DNA of 64,000 nt from Apoderus coryli (taxonomy: Eukaryota; Arthropoda; Insecta; Coleoptera; Attelabidae), in the NCBI GenBank assembly GCA_911728435.2, contig OU452209.1:16040869-16104868 (forward strand). Reading direction: 5' to 3'. This document shows, in pieces, positions 25,201 to 37,300 of this stretch. A program made the translations under genes and the position numbers. The first letter of the stretch is position 1; every line of letters starts with the position of its first letter. The notes beneath the pieces are model-generated. The model did not search any database and was not told where the DNA came from. It was given only the letters and a program-made list of their open reading frames with translations.

Positions 25201-28200
25201 AATGAATTCCATGCATATACAACTCTGTTTGTTATACAATTCTTCCGAGGAAGTCTAGCACATCTCTCCTTGTCCAGTTTCTTACTATTGCCACGCAGAT
25301 TAGGATTTCTAGCAGGATCGAGATTCACCGAGTAGTAGCCACTAAGTATCTTGTATGTTTGAATTAGATCGCCTCGTTGTCGTCGATCATAAAGACATGT
25401 CAAATTTAAAAGGCTCAATCGCTCCTCATATGGTATATGGCTAAGTGCATGAGGTAGCTTAGTGAATCTCCTCTGAACCCTTTCCAATGCCTCTATGTCC
25501 TTAATGAAGTAGGGGAACCAAACGCTGTTGGCATATTCCAATAGTGGTCTGACATACGATTTATACAATTCCAATATTAGAGAGTTTGATCTTGATTTGA
25601 AAGCTCTCTGTATCAGATACCACAGTCTATCAGCTTTCTTCACTGTGGCGGAAATATGGGCCTCCCACTTCAAATCCGCTGTTACTATGACACCAAGATC
25701 CTTCTGCTGATTTACAGATTTAACGGCATTTCCATTGATGAAATATGGAGTCCTGGGATTATTATCTCCGAAATGTAGTACCTGACACTTCTCCAAATTC
25801 AAGTTCATCAACCAAACCGCCGATCAGGACACTACCCCATCAATGTCGATCTGGAATTCATTATCGTCTCGCAGTGGGTTACAAAACAATTTGGTGTCAT
25901 CAGCAAAGAAACTCATGTTAAGTCTGATATATATGCCAGAAAAAGCAAAGGCCCCAGTACAGACCCCTGCGGGACACCACTCAAGACCGGCAAATGTATG
26001 AATTAATCTTGATGGATGATGGAGCTTCTTTATCAAGCCGAAAACTTTTCCCTTCGCCCTCATATCATAAATAGAAAATTCGTCTAAATCGTACGAATTC
26101 AAAATAAAGTAACGATATTTTAAAAATAGACCAACAGGTCAATGATACAAATCTAATATTAAATATGTTTTGAAAAAAAAATGTAAGTCAAAGCAGTAAA
26201 ATGAAATCTGTGTACGAAAAATTATTCCAATTTGATAAAAGAATTTATTTACCTAAGCTAAGTTTATTGTCCCACTTGCAAACAATTTAATAATTCTTCT
26301 TAAAATATTTGTCACATAATGTTTATTACTTAGGCATTTTAACCCAAATTGCTTTATTAATAAAGATAATTTGTTATGTGTATTGTACTTTTGTAACTGT
26401 TATTAAGAAAGAAAGGCGGTTCATATTGAACAGTGAATCTAAACCTTACAACTTTAGGAAAGCCGACTACCCCAATTTATATAACTCCCTTCTTTTGTTG
26501 GATTGGTCCAAGGACGGACAGCTGGATGTTATTTATACCGACTTTGCCAAGGCTTTCGACAGGTTGGATCATGGGGTGCTAATTCGGAAGCTGGACAGCT
26601 ATGGGTTTGTCAATAACCTGAAATCGTTGTTTATTTCATATCTTCGAAACAGACTACAGTATGTAGTTTATAATGGCTACAATTCCAAAAAATATAAAGC
26701 ATCCTCTGGTGTGCCTCAGGGTTCAAACTTGGGTCCCCTACTTTTCTTGATCTTCATTAACGATCTTAACGAGTGTCTGCAAGTTACAGGTTGTTTTTCG
26801 CTGACGATGTCAAGCTGTTCGCCACTACCGTGGCGTACGAGGACTGCATTGGTCTTCAGAGTGAGCTTGAGGCGATGGAGAGTTGGTGTAACAATAACAA
26901 GCTATATCTAAATGCTAAGAAGTGTAAATGCATGTCTTATTCGAGAAGGAAAACTGCTTTTAATTTTCAGTATCGACTTGGACAGACTGTTCTCGAGAGA
27001 TGTGCAACTTCTACCGATTTGGGTGTTACGTTTGACTCGAGATTGTCTTTCGTTCCTCATATTAACTTAAAGGCGAATGAAGCGATTAGGGCTTATGGTT
27101 TCATTGTTAGAAATTGCACAGGCTTTAAAAATATTAACGCATTGAAAACATTGTATTTCTCTTACGTTCGTTCGAAACTAGAGTATTGTTCAATCATCTG
27201 GTATCCTATTTATGAGGTCCATAAGTACGCCATTGAAAAAATTCAAAGAAAACTCCTTAAATATCTCGTATATAAATCTGATGGCGTTTATCGAGAAAGA
27301 GGGGTGGATAGTTCGATGCTCTGGAATAGATTTAACGTCCGTAGCTTGGAGTTCCGTAGAATCCTTGCTTCTTTGAAATTTTTGTGCGGTCTTTTAAACG
27401 GTAAAATCGATTGCTCTGAGTTGCTGGCTGAGATTGATATAAATATTCCACGCCTGGGGAGTCGTAACGGATTAATGTTTTACTGCAAACGTCCTGTTAC
27501 GAATCTATACACGAAATCGCCAGTTTTTGTGATGTGCAATAATTTTAATATGATCTGTAACGATTGCGACATATTTGATTGTTCGTTGCACGACTTAATG
27601 GAAACTGCTCGTAGTTTTTTAGGGTGTGGTGTAATGTTAATGTAATAGTAATATAATGTAATGAAAGTAAATGTCTACATCTGAATTTAATTTGTTATTT
27701 TGTTCAATATTATTCCGTTTAGTTTCTTGATTGTGATTGATTTTGGTTTGTTTGATTTGCGGTAATTTAATTTGATTTATTATCTTTATTATTTATAATG
27801 TTGTATTATATGTTGCTCTGTAAAGGGATTTATTCTGTTGGGCAATAAACGCTTATTTATTTATTTTATGTGTTTATACAGAGTGTCCATAAAATACATA
27901 AAAGCCCCTTTATAAATACGTTAAACTAAAAAATACTGCCGCAATTTTTGACTAGCGTAAGAGCGTATTTAATATTTAGTGTAGCGGGTCGATTCTGTTG
28001 CTTGTTTACCCTTTGTCCACTATTATTATTAGAACCAAACTTAGTAGAAATTTAAGTCGTTTTAATAATTCTAGGTCCAATTTACTTGACTATCAAGCAG
28101 GTATTTGCTCCAAATTTAAATAAAATTATGTCACAATTTACCTACTTTAAAAAAATGTTTTTCTTTGTTAATAAAATAGATAATAGCTCGCTAACAATCA

Positions 28201-29201
28201 CGTCGAGATAAATAAGATTTCTTGTTAAATCAAACAACATTCAATACTTAATATTAATGAACTACTCTAATTTACTGATATCAACACTCATAAGATAAGA
28301 TTAATTTCTTTACTAGCAAGATTACGCTTAGGACTAAATTAAAACATAAACTTGATTAGGTACTTCATGAATTCCACTTACCTCTTCATCTCTTCGCCTC
28401 AAATTGGACTGCACTTCTTCCAGTTCTTCTTGTCCTTCGGTAGGAGACATAGAACAACCCTCCTTCAGCATTTTCAAACCGAATATTGCAAATAGAGCTG
28501 TGCTAATGTAGAAAGTGTACGCTCTGGGTATTACTGTGGCTAACCAACCAAATAGGGCTGAAATTCCAAAGACAGATTCACAATTTGTATATTTAAAGTC
28601 ATTTCCATAATCAACTGGCTATGCATATAACTAAAATGGACCTATAAAATTATACTGCACCTGTTTTCTTTATTGATTATCCCGTCCTCAATCACTTAAT
28701 GTACGAAATTAATTAATTAATGTGACGAACATATTTTTGACTGATTGATCAATATCTATTGATTCTATTATGATATTCACGTACCTGATAGGACTGTCAT
28801 CAAGGCTAGTGCCGATATCGCGCCAGCAAACACCGTAAGCCTAGGATGTCTCATAGCCATAATTGCTGCGATGAAAAACGTTTTATCACCGATTTCTGAT
28901 ACAAGTATCACACTGATACTGGCAACGAAGGCATGGAGGAATCCTAAATCTTGCAGGAGATTGTTGGCTGAGGTGGTAGATGCCATCGGCACCTCCTACA
29001 AGACAAAAACATCTTTGGTAGTGTAAACTTATTTTAAATAATTAATTAGACACAAACCTGTTCAATTTTTTTCAAATCCGACTCATTGGACAACTCATCT
29101 CGGGAATCCTTTGGTTCGAGATCCGCTAAGACTTGTTTAAAAACATTACAAAAGCATACAAAGCTTAAAAGTAATATTAAATTTCTACTAAAACACTTCA
29201 T
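22248..29201 (-). CDS. TMEM165: GDT1/TMEM165 family cation transporter
   Basis: Six exons on the minus strand: 29201-29058, 28995-28785, 28557-28382, 22759-22577, 22513-22408 and 22321-22248, all GT-AG, giving 297 residues. The N-terminus (MKCFSRNLILLLSFVCF) is a signal sequence. The two hallmark repeats are present: SEIGDKTFFIAAIMAMR in exon 2 and AEWGDRSQLTTIILGA in exon 4, each an E-x-G-D-(K/R)-(T/S) motif on a transmembrane helix that lines the ion path. The C-terminus ends ALFFDPNAA. Family members are Golgi proteins that move Mn2+/Ca2+ in exchange for protons and support glycosylation. Length fits human TMEM165 (324 residues). The intron 22760-28381 (5.6 kb) is packed with LINE fragments, yet all splice sites are intact. 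Confidence 0.93.
23180..24137 (-). pseudogene. LINE fragment: RNase H domain and C-terminal CCHC motif
   Basis: The minus-strand frame from 24135 encodes an RNase H domain: YTDGSKG (first catalytic Asp), FQAEINAINR (Glu), LSDSQVALKAL (Asp) and HEGIEGNEAADQLAKEGA (last acidic site). After frame breaks near 23590 and 23440 comes CRFCEDATKTTEHVLC, the zinc-knuckle-like motif at the C-terminus of I/R1/LOA-type LINE proteins. No EN or RT remains in this copy. It lies in the large GDT1-like intron, on the same strand as the gene. Confidence 0.85.
24187..24650 (+). pseudogene. LINE fragment: RT thumb and start of RNase H
   Basis: From 24244 the plus strand encodes WWTKTKQHTAIAELDRVQRL, ACLAITGAFGTTPAAAM and LLNLPPLHIMEAGAAFIRL, the thumb-to-RNase-H linker of I/R1/LOA-type LINEs, then WFTDGTKTESGSGA, the first RNase H strand with its catalytic Asp. 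Its first ~55 bases (24187-24242) repeat 23857-23911 from the neighbouring RNase H fragment in direct orientation, although the coding fragments themselves point in opposite directions. This indicates a rearranged junction between two copies. Confidence 0.8.
24654..24730. repeat. 77-bp near-perfect palindrome
   Basis: Arms 24654-24687 and 24697-24730 (34 bases each, starting GGTTCCGTGCCAGTATATGG) are exact reverse complements. The nine-base centre contains TCTAGA. It abuts the plus-strand LINE RNase H fragment. Such a sequence would form a stable cruciform or RNA hairpin and is likely an inverted duplication formed during rearrangement. Confidence 0.95.
24731..25097. other. Intron sequence, nothing recognised
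   Basis: Part of the large GDT1-like intron between LINE fragments. No coding frame or clear repeat was seen. Confidence 0.5.
25098..26102 (-). pseudogene. CR1-like LINE remnant B (reverse transcriptase)
   Basis: Minus-strand RT of a type different from LINEs A and C. Near 25980-25920 the frame-shifted palm reads SGVPQGSVLGPLLFLAYIS, followed by FFADDTKLFCNPLRDDNEF with the catalytic FADD box. The thumb (25811-25098) begins MNLNLEKCQVLHFGDNNPR, then KDLGVIVTADLKWEAHIS and VRPLLEYANSVWFPYF, and ends with the family-typical C-terminus RVVYAWNSLPDEVIMA, FKNRLDNFM. It is truncated at the 5' end and carries at least two frame breaks. Confidence 0.88.
26435..27868 (+). pseudogene. Jockey-like LINE remnant C (reverse transcriptase)
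   Basis: A deleted ORF2. The linker (YNFRKADYPNLYNSLLLLDWS) is fused directly to the palm GQLDVIYTDFAKAFDRLDHG, so the EN and fingers are missing. SSGVPQGSNLGPLLFLIFIND follows. A frameshift near 26785 precedes the catalytic FFADDVKLFATT. From there the frame is open to TAA at 27645, including VRSKLEYCSIIWYPIY and FDCSLHDLME. The 3' UTR carries TTGCTCTGTAAAGGGATTT and GGGCAATAAA (27812-27850), then a (TTAT)n tail at about 27852-27868. It is the same subfamily as LINE D. Confidence 0.9.
27869..28381. other. Intron remainder
   Basis: Rest of the GDT1-like intron down to its donor at 28381. TATACAGAGTGTCCATAAAA at 27876 resembles the TACAGGGTGTCC terminus seen elsewhere. Otherwise AT-rich without recognisable content. 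Confidence 0.5.
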
Positions 29202-30160
29202 GATTTTTATTTTAAGTTAAAGCTTAATATTGAAATACACGAATTATTAATTTACACAGAACTATTCAGTTCACGACCCGTTTTGTTAGCACCAAGACAT
29301 TATTATAACTAATGATACTTTAATTTACCTTACAATAAGTGCCTACTAAGAGCTTGGATAAAGATAAGACTTTTTCTTCCTAGTATTACATTCATATTAA
29401 TTAAACAGTGAAGGTTAAAAAAATACATGCAAGAGTTAATTATATTTTATACTTTAGAGCGAAAATTCTATGGCGAAAGTGAAAAAGTCTTTCAAATAAG
29501 TTCTTGAATCACGAACAAAAAAATTAAATTTGAGATTTCCGAATGACGTAAACATGACGTAAATAAATACGTAATTTGTCAAACATAATTAGCACCTTAG
29601 AAAGCTTCACATAAGTGGCATGAATATGCTCAGTATAAAATGAATCCACAATACCTATATGGAATTTTTTTTAATAATTTTCGGTATTATTATTTATTTT
29701 ATTATTAGTTTACATCGATATTTTGCTGCGATTTTTTTCCCTATTAATATCCAGCAGTAATAGACTAGTTTAGAAATAGAAAACCCACATATAATGAGGT
29801 TAGGTAGTAAAGAGATCTAAAGAAATTGAATGCTATGAATAGCGATTATCCCCACTCCCTGTTGTCAGAGATATTTTGTCGTCATTTCCATTACTAAATA
29901 ACGAAAACTTAATAAAATATTATTAAGCACATAATTCCATACTTTCATAGTCCATATAATTATTGGTAGAATCATAATTATAGTTAATATCAATAAGTGA
30001 CAAAATTTAAATATATCCTCATACACGTTTTGTATCATTATCATGCTCCAATAATTAATACAATAGCCAAAAATTAAATTAGTATAATTACCTTTCAAAA
30101 AACTAATATATTTAATATATATTATGTGTATCTGACTTCTTTTTGCATTTCTTATCTTAG
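29202..30160. other. Intergenic between divergent genes
   Basis: About 960 bases between the start of the GDT1-like gene (-) and the Asn-rich protein gene (+). It must hold the GDT1-like promoter, but no TATA box or initiator could be assigned with confidence on the minus strand. Short open frames here lack any protein signature. Confidence 0.5.
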
Positions 30161-30190
30161 TATATTAAACCTGCTTAAGTTTTATTCAGC
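30161..30190 (+). promoter_or_regulatory. TATA box and initiator
   Basis: TATATTAA at 30161 is followed by TTCAGC with the A at 30188, an arthropod-type TCA initiator. The 27-base spacing is right for TBP-directed start-site choice. It implies a 5' leader of about 27 bases before the ATG at 30215. A TATA-Inr core promoter suggests tissue- or stage-specific rather than housekeeping expression. Confidence 0.65.
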
Positions 30191-30214
30191 TATTTCTTAT
30201 AAATACCAAAAGCA

Positions 30215-30838
30215 ATGTTAAAACATGTAAGTACACAAATATTTAATTTTTGTTTGTATAATTATTTGATTATATATTTTTAGATAATCCTTCTCATATT
30301 TATTTTACGTCTTATTAATATTAATTATGCATTTTTCATTAATACAAACGAAATAAGAAAATTAGTATTTGGATTTATAACACAATCAGGTGCAAAAGAT
30401 GACGATAATAACATATTCATAAATCTTTTAAAATCAAATAAGAACAACAAAGAAACAATAACACAATACCCAATTATTTTTCAACCTAATACTGGTAATA
30501 ATGATTACGGATATGAAAAATTAGAAAACAATAACAAAAAGTTGTTCAAACTGTTATTCAATAATGACGATGATGGGAAAAATATTGACAATAATCATAA
30601 TGAATTTTTAATTAATAATAACAACAGAGATGACATTGTTGGAAATTCTAAGTTTCATATTAAGACAGATAATTGTCATAACACTGATTGCATTAATAAT
30701 AACAATTTACATGAGGATACCACGCAGAAGACAAGAAGTATTCCAAAGTTTGTAATCGTTGAAGAAGACGAACCGATATTTTTGAAGAACGATAATAATA
30801 ATATTAAAAAGAAAATAACATTAGGTGCGCATGAGTAA
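30215..30838 (+). CDS. Small secreted Asn-rich protein, unknown family
   Basis: Exon 1 (30215-30226) encodes only MLKH. A 57-bp GT-AG intron follows, and exon 2 (30284-30838) completes 188 residues. A tiny first exon that splits a signal peptide is common in insect cuticle and other secreted protein genes. MLKHIILLIFILRLININ is a clear signal peptide. The mature part is very rich in Asn, Asp and Lys, with runs such as NNNN and DDD, and has only two Cys (DNCHNTDC), which could form one disulphide or link dimers. No known domain was recognised. The conserved look of the C-terminal IPKFVIVEEDEPIFL argues for function, but the AT-rich codon drift that favours Asn/Lys could mean weak constraint in the middle. 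I know of no named homologue. Confidence 0.72.
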
Positions 30839-31308
30839 AACATTAACATGAAATAAACATAAACAAAACTAAGGCATTATTAATGTTAGTAATCTAATTA
30901 AAATTCATTGTAAACGAAATGGTAACTTCAAAATATAAAAACTGTATTTTTTATTAGTTGAATTTTCTTTTCCGCCATTCAAATTTTTTAGGTTTCTCGC
31001 TCTCCTATTTAGATTGACATTAGCAGTGACTCCATCTCAGCCTGTGGTTTTGTCGTAAAAGGAAAATAGAATTGTTGACAGTGTTATTTGAGCTTAAATT
31101 TCTCACTTAACCGTGCATATCGTTCCATTTAAAATGTTTCTTAACTTAACCCTACTTTTTCACTTTTGTAGTGTTGTAAAATTTAACCACAGGCCTAATA
31201 ATCTAGGTCTGTGAATTTAACGACTATTTGCCGAATTAAATGTATTTGTTTCCTATTTTAATAAATTAGGAATATTTTTACATTAGTTTTAACACTTGTT
31301 TCATTGAA
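30839..31308. other. Spacer with LARS1 promoter region
   Basis: 470 bases between two plus-strand genes. It must contain the 3' end of the Asn-rich gene (AATAAA inside GAAATAAACA near 30850) and the LARS1 promoter. No TATA box near LARS1 is evident, as expected for a housekeeping gene. Confidence 0.5.
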
Positions 31309-34300
31309 ATGGTAAGTAAAATATTGCATCATATGTTAACTTGTCTCAAACATCTAAATTTTCAGGCTACAGTTGAGAGAAAAGGTACTTTTAAAGTTGA
31401 ATACCTCCAAAAAATCGAACTCGAAGTACAAGAACGTTGGAAAGAAGCTAAAATCCACGAAGTGGACGCTCCAAATGATCCTAACGCGGAAAAATTTCTA
31501 TGTACTTTCCCATACCCGTATATGAACGGCCGGTTACATCTCGGTCATATATTCTCTTTATCGAAATGCGAATTTTCCGCACGTTATCACAGACTGAAAG
31601 GGAAAAAAGTATTATTCCCCTTTGGATTCCATTGCACTGGAATGCCAATTAAGGCTTGCGCCGATAAATTAAAACGTGAAATTGAATTGTTTGGATTCCC
31701 ACCGAAGTTCCCTGAGGTAGAGGAGGTTACTGTAGTAGAGGAAGAGCGCGATGGAGTGCCTAAAGATAAGAGTAAAGGGAAAAAGAGCAAGGCAGTAGCT
31801 AAAGCAGGTTCAGCCAAGTACCAATGGCAAATTATGCAAAGTTTAGGCCTTAAAGACGAGGAAATACAGCAATTCGCCGATGCTGATTATTGGTTAGACT
31901 ATTTTCCACCATTAACTGTTCAGGATTTAAGTAGATTAGGATTGCACGTAAGAAAACGGAAACAAGGTATTTACTAACTAGCTAAACTTATTAATAATAA
32001 TTTAGGTTGATTGGAGACGTTCGTTCATAACAACTGACGCGAATCCATTTTATGATTCCTTTGTTCGCTGGCAATTCCTGCGATTAAAAGAACGTAACAA
32101 AATACAGTTTGGTAAACGGTACTCGATATACTCCCCGAAAGATGGTCAACCGTGTATGGACCATGATCGGTCTACCGGCGAAGGTGTTGGACCCCAAGAG
32201 TATACCTTGATTAAAATGCGGGTTGTGGAGCCCTACCCAACGAAACTAAGGTAAACCAAGTCACTAATAATGCGCCGACTGTCTCTGGAAGACTATCCCG
32301 AAGATTGATTGATTGTTTTAGTAAATTGGCTGCATCAAAACCAATATTCCTAGTAGCTGCGACTCTTCGTCCAGAGACCATGTACGGTCAAACAAACTGT
32401 TGGATCCGACCAGATATGAAGTACATTGGAATCGAAACGAAATCTGAAGAAATATTTGTTTGCACGGAACGTTCAGCTAGAAACATGTGTTATCAGGGTT
32501 TCACAAGTGTTGAAGGAACTTTTAAGACTGTTTTAGAAGTAATGGGAGAGGATTTACTTGGATGCACTCTTAAAGCTCCGATGACAACGTATGGGAAAAT
32601 ATACGCCTTGCCTATGTTAACAATCAAAGATAACAAAGGTACTGGCGTCGTAACTAGTGTTCCATCAGATTCGCCTGATGATTATGCTGCACTGCTCGAT
32701 TTGAAGAAGAAACAAGCTTTTAGGTATAACAAAACTCTTACTTTAACCATTTTCATACTTAATATTTATTTTTGGTAGAGAAAAGTACAATATCAAAGAT
32801 GAAATGGTTTTGCCCTTCGAGCCAATTCCAATAATTGATGTCCCTGAATTCGGGAATCTTTCAGCCGTTTCTGCATATGAAAAGTTGAAGATTCAGAGTC
32901 AAAATGATAAGGATAAACTAGCGGAAGCTAAGGAAATGGTTTATTTGAAAGGATTTTATGATGGGGTTATGTTAGTAGGTGAACACAAAGGTAAGAAGAT
33001 CCAGGACGTGAAGAAATCTTTACAGAAAGCGTTGATAGATAAGTCGGAAGCAGTTATCTATTACGAACCTGAAAAGACCATTATTTCACGATCTGGAGAT
33101 GAATGCGTTGTTGCTTTATGCGATCAATGGTAAGATTCAGTCTTGAGTGATTAATTTGAGTCCTTATCCAAATGTTTCTCTTCGTTAAAAGGTACTTAGA
33201 CTATGGTGAAGAGGCTTGGAAGAGCCAGGCTGAGAAAGCGTTAGATAAAATCAACACATACCATGAGGAAGTGCGGAAGAATTTTACTGGTTGCTTAAAT
33301 TGGTTGCATGAATACGCGTGTTCACGCACCTACGGCTTGGGCAGTAAATTACCTTGGGATGAGCAATGGTTGATTGAATCTCTGTCCGATTCCACGATTT
33401 ACATGGCGTACTATACCGTGGCGCATTTTTTACAGGTATGTGAATGGCGAATGCAACGTAATTGAGCCTTGACTGACACGTTCATCCTTGTCAAACGATT
33501 CTTAAATAAAAAATTTGTACACTTTCGTAGACGTTCTCAAACGTTTGACTTTTTTTCTCAAACGTTTGGCTGTTTTTCTCAAACGTTTGACTGTTTTTCT
33601 CAAACGTTTGACTTTTTTTCACAAACGTTTGACTTTTTTTCACAAACGTTTGACTTTTTATCAAACGTTTGACTTTTTTTCACAAACGTTTGACTTTTTA
33701 TCACAAACGTTTGACTATTTTTCACAAACGTTTGACTGATTTCACAAATGTTTGACTGTTTTCTCAAACGTTTGTCAAACTTTTGAGTTTTTTTCTCAAA
33801 AGTTTGAATTTTTTTCTCAAACGTTTGACTGTTTTTCTCAAAAATTTGACTGTTTTATCCAACGTTTGACTTTTTTTGTCAAACTTTTGCCTTTTTTTTT
33901 TCAAAAGTTTGACTTTTTTTCACAAACGTTTGACTTTTTTTCACAAACGTTTGACTGTTTTCTCAAACGTTTGACTTTTTTGTCAAACTTTTGAGTTTTT
34001 TTCTCAAAAGTTTTACTTTTTTTCTCAGACGTTTGACTGTTTTTCTCAAAAATTTGACTGTTTTATCCAACGTTTGACTTTTTTTCACAAAAGTTTGGCT
34101 TTTTTTGTCAAACTTTTGACTTTTTTTCTCAAAAGTTTGACTTTTTATCAAACGTTTGACTTTTTTTCACAAACGTTTGACTGTTTTTGTCAAACTTTTG
34201 AGTTTTTTTCTCAAAAGTTTGACTTTTTTTCTCAAAAGTTTGACTTTTTATCAAACGTTTGACTTTTTTCACAAACGTTTGACTGTTTTTGTCAAATTTT

Positions 34301-37300
34301 TGAGTTTTTTTCTCAAAAGTTTGACTTTTTTTCTCAGACGTTTGACTGTTTTTCTCAAAAATTTGACTGTTTTATCCAACGTTTGACTTTTTTTCACAAA
34401 AGTTTGGCTTTTTTTGTCAAACTTTTGACTTTTTTTTTCAAAAGTTTGACTTTTTTCCACAAACGTTTGACTTTTTATCACAAACGTTTGACTATTTTTC
34501 ACAAACGTTTGACTGATTTCACAAATGTTTGACTGTTTTCTCAAACGTTTGTCAAACTTTTGAGTTTTTTTCTCAAAAGTTTGAATTTTTTTCTCAAACG
34601 TTTGACTGTTTTTCTCAAAAATTTGACTGTTTTATCCAACGTTTGACTTTTTTTGTCAAACTTTTGCCTTTTTTTTTCAAAAGTTTGACTTTTTTTCACA
34701 AACGTTTGACTTTTTTTCACAAACGTTTGACTGTTTTCTCAAACGTTTGACTTTTTTGTCAAACTTTTGAGTTTTTTTCTCAAAAGTTTGACTTTTTTTC
34801 TCAGACGTTTGACTGTTTTTCTCAAAAATTTGACTTTTTATCAAACGTTTGACTTTTTTTCACAAACGTTTGACTGTTTTCTCAAACGTTTGACTTTTTT
34901 GTCAAACTTTTGAGTTTTTTTCTCAAAAGTTTGACTTTTTTTCTCAGACGTTTGACTGTTTTTCTCAAAAATTTGACTGTTTTATCCAACGTTTGACTTT
35001 TTTTCACAAAAGTTTGGCTTTTTTTTGTCAAACTTTTGACTTTTTTTCTCAAAAGTTTGACTTTTTATCAAACGTTTGACTTTTTTTCACAAACGTTTGA
35101 CTGTTTTTGTCAAACTTTTGAGTTTTTTTCTCAAAAGTTTGACTTTTTATCAAACGTTTGACTTTTTTCACAAACGTTTGACTGTTTTTGTCAAACTTTT
35201 GAGTTTTTTTCTCAAAAGTTTGACTTTTTTTCTCAGACGTTTGACTGTTTTTCTCAAAAATTTGACTGTTTTATCCAACGTTTGACTTTTTTTCACAAAA
35301 GTTTGACTTTTTTTCACAAACGTTTGACTGTTTTTGTCAAACTTTTGAGTTTTTTTCTCAAAAATTTGACTGTTTTTCTCAAACGTTTGACTTTTTTTAA
35401 CAAACGTTTCACTTTTCATCAAACGTTTGACTTTTTTTCACAAACGTTTGACTTTTCATCGAACGTTTGACTTTTTTTCACAAACGTTTGACTTTTCATC
35501 AAACGTTTGACTTTTCATCAAACGTTTGACTTTTTTTCACAAACTTTTGACTTTTTTTGTCAAACTTTTGACTTTTTTCCCTGAGTTTTTTTCTCAAAAG
35601 TTTGACTTTTTTTCTCAAACGTTTGACTGTTTTTCTCAAAAATTTGACTTTTTTTTTCAAAAGTTTGACTTTTTTCCGCAAACGTTTGACCTTTTTTCTC
35701 AAAAGTTTGATTTTTTTTGTCAAACGTTTGACTTTTTATCAAACGGTTGACTTTTTTTCACAAACGTTTGACTTTTTTTCACAAACGTTTGACTTTTTAT
35801 CAAACGCTTGACTTTTTTTCTCAAACGTTTGACTTTTTATCACAAACGTTTGACTATTTTTCACAAACGTTTGACTGATTTCTCAAACGTTTGATTTTTT
35901 TTGTCAAACTTTTGAGTTTTTTTCTCAAAAGTTTGACTTTTTTTCTCAAACGTTTGACTGTTTTTCTCAAAAGTCTAACTTTTTTTGTCAAACTTTTGAC
36001 TTTTTTCTCAAGTATGATTTTTTTTGCTCAAACGTTTGACGTTTTTCTCAAACCTTTGACTTTTTTTCTCAAAAGTTTGACTTTTTTCTTTAGATGTTTA
36101 ACTTTTTTGCCATCAAATCTGTAGACGATCTCTATTCCCTCGGACAGCAGATGCAACGTATTTGGGCCTTGACTCACACGTTCAACCTTCTCAAGCTATT
36201 CTTAAATATTCCTTTGCTTTCGCCAGTAACTTAGTTTTAATCGAACTGGCCTACTCTTCAAGTTTCTTGTGGGTTTTTAGGGCAATTCCTTCAGAGCTGA
36301 TAGGCAAAATATTCTCGGTATTCGGCCGGATCAAATGACACCAGAAGTTTGGGACTACATATTTTTCAAGAATGCCAAATATCCAAAAACTTGTGGTATT
36401 AAGAAGGAATCGTTGGATTTAATGAAGCGCGAATTTGAATTTTGGTATCCTGTGGATTTACGCACATCTGGAAAGGATTTGGTACAGAATCATTTGACAT
36501 TTTTCATTTACAATCATTGCGCCATTTGGCCAGATGACGAGAACAAATGGCCGAAAGGTATGTTTTAGTGTCCACACCTGAACAAATACCAAGTTGTATT
36601 GTATATTCTTCTAGGCATCCGAGCCAACGGTCATTTGCTGTTGAATTCAGCAAAAATGAGCAAGAGCGAAGGTAATTTCCTGACATTATCTGAGGCTATT
36701 GAGAAATTTAGCGCTGACGGGATGAGATTGTGTCTCGCCGATGCTGGAGATTCAGTTGAAGACGCTAATTTCGTCGAAACTATGGCTGATGCCGGTATAT
36801 TACGTCTGTACACATTTATTGAATGGGTCAAACAGGTTTTGGACAATAAAGAGAGTTTAAGGTATGCCATCGTAGAGTTTTAAGTTCTTTTTGCATTTTA
36901 TTGTTGTTACAGAACGGGTCCAGCGACCACTTTCCACGACAAAGTCTTCGAAAGTGAAATCAACCTGAAAATCCAAGAGACCGATGAGTTTTACCAGAAA
37001 ATGTTGTTCAAAGAAGCTTTACGAACAGGTTTCTTTGAACTTCAAGCGGCAAGGGATAAATATCGAGAGTTATGCATCGATGCTATGCATCTCGATTTGA
37101 TTTTGAAGTTTATTGAAGTCCAGGCATTGCTGTTATCGCCTGTTTGTCCGCATGTTGCCGAGAAAGTCTGGCAACTTTTAGGAAAGGTTAGTCAAGTACA
37201 AAATAGTTTTGTATTTTGTTGTTGCATTTATCTTTCTCTACAGGATTCAAGTATCGTCAAAGCAAAGTGGCCTGAAGTCGGTGCAATTAACGAGACTGAC

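Noticed and set aside
33533..36110. CRISPR-like array
   Set aside because: Spacers are not unique and the host is a eukaryote; it is a minisatellite.
33469..36124. Many overlapping frames rich in SQTFDFF / FHKRLTF
   Set aside because: They are all frames of the 21-bp intronic minisatellite (a multiple of three), lie inside the LARS1 intron and appear on both strands.
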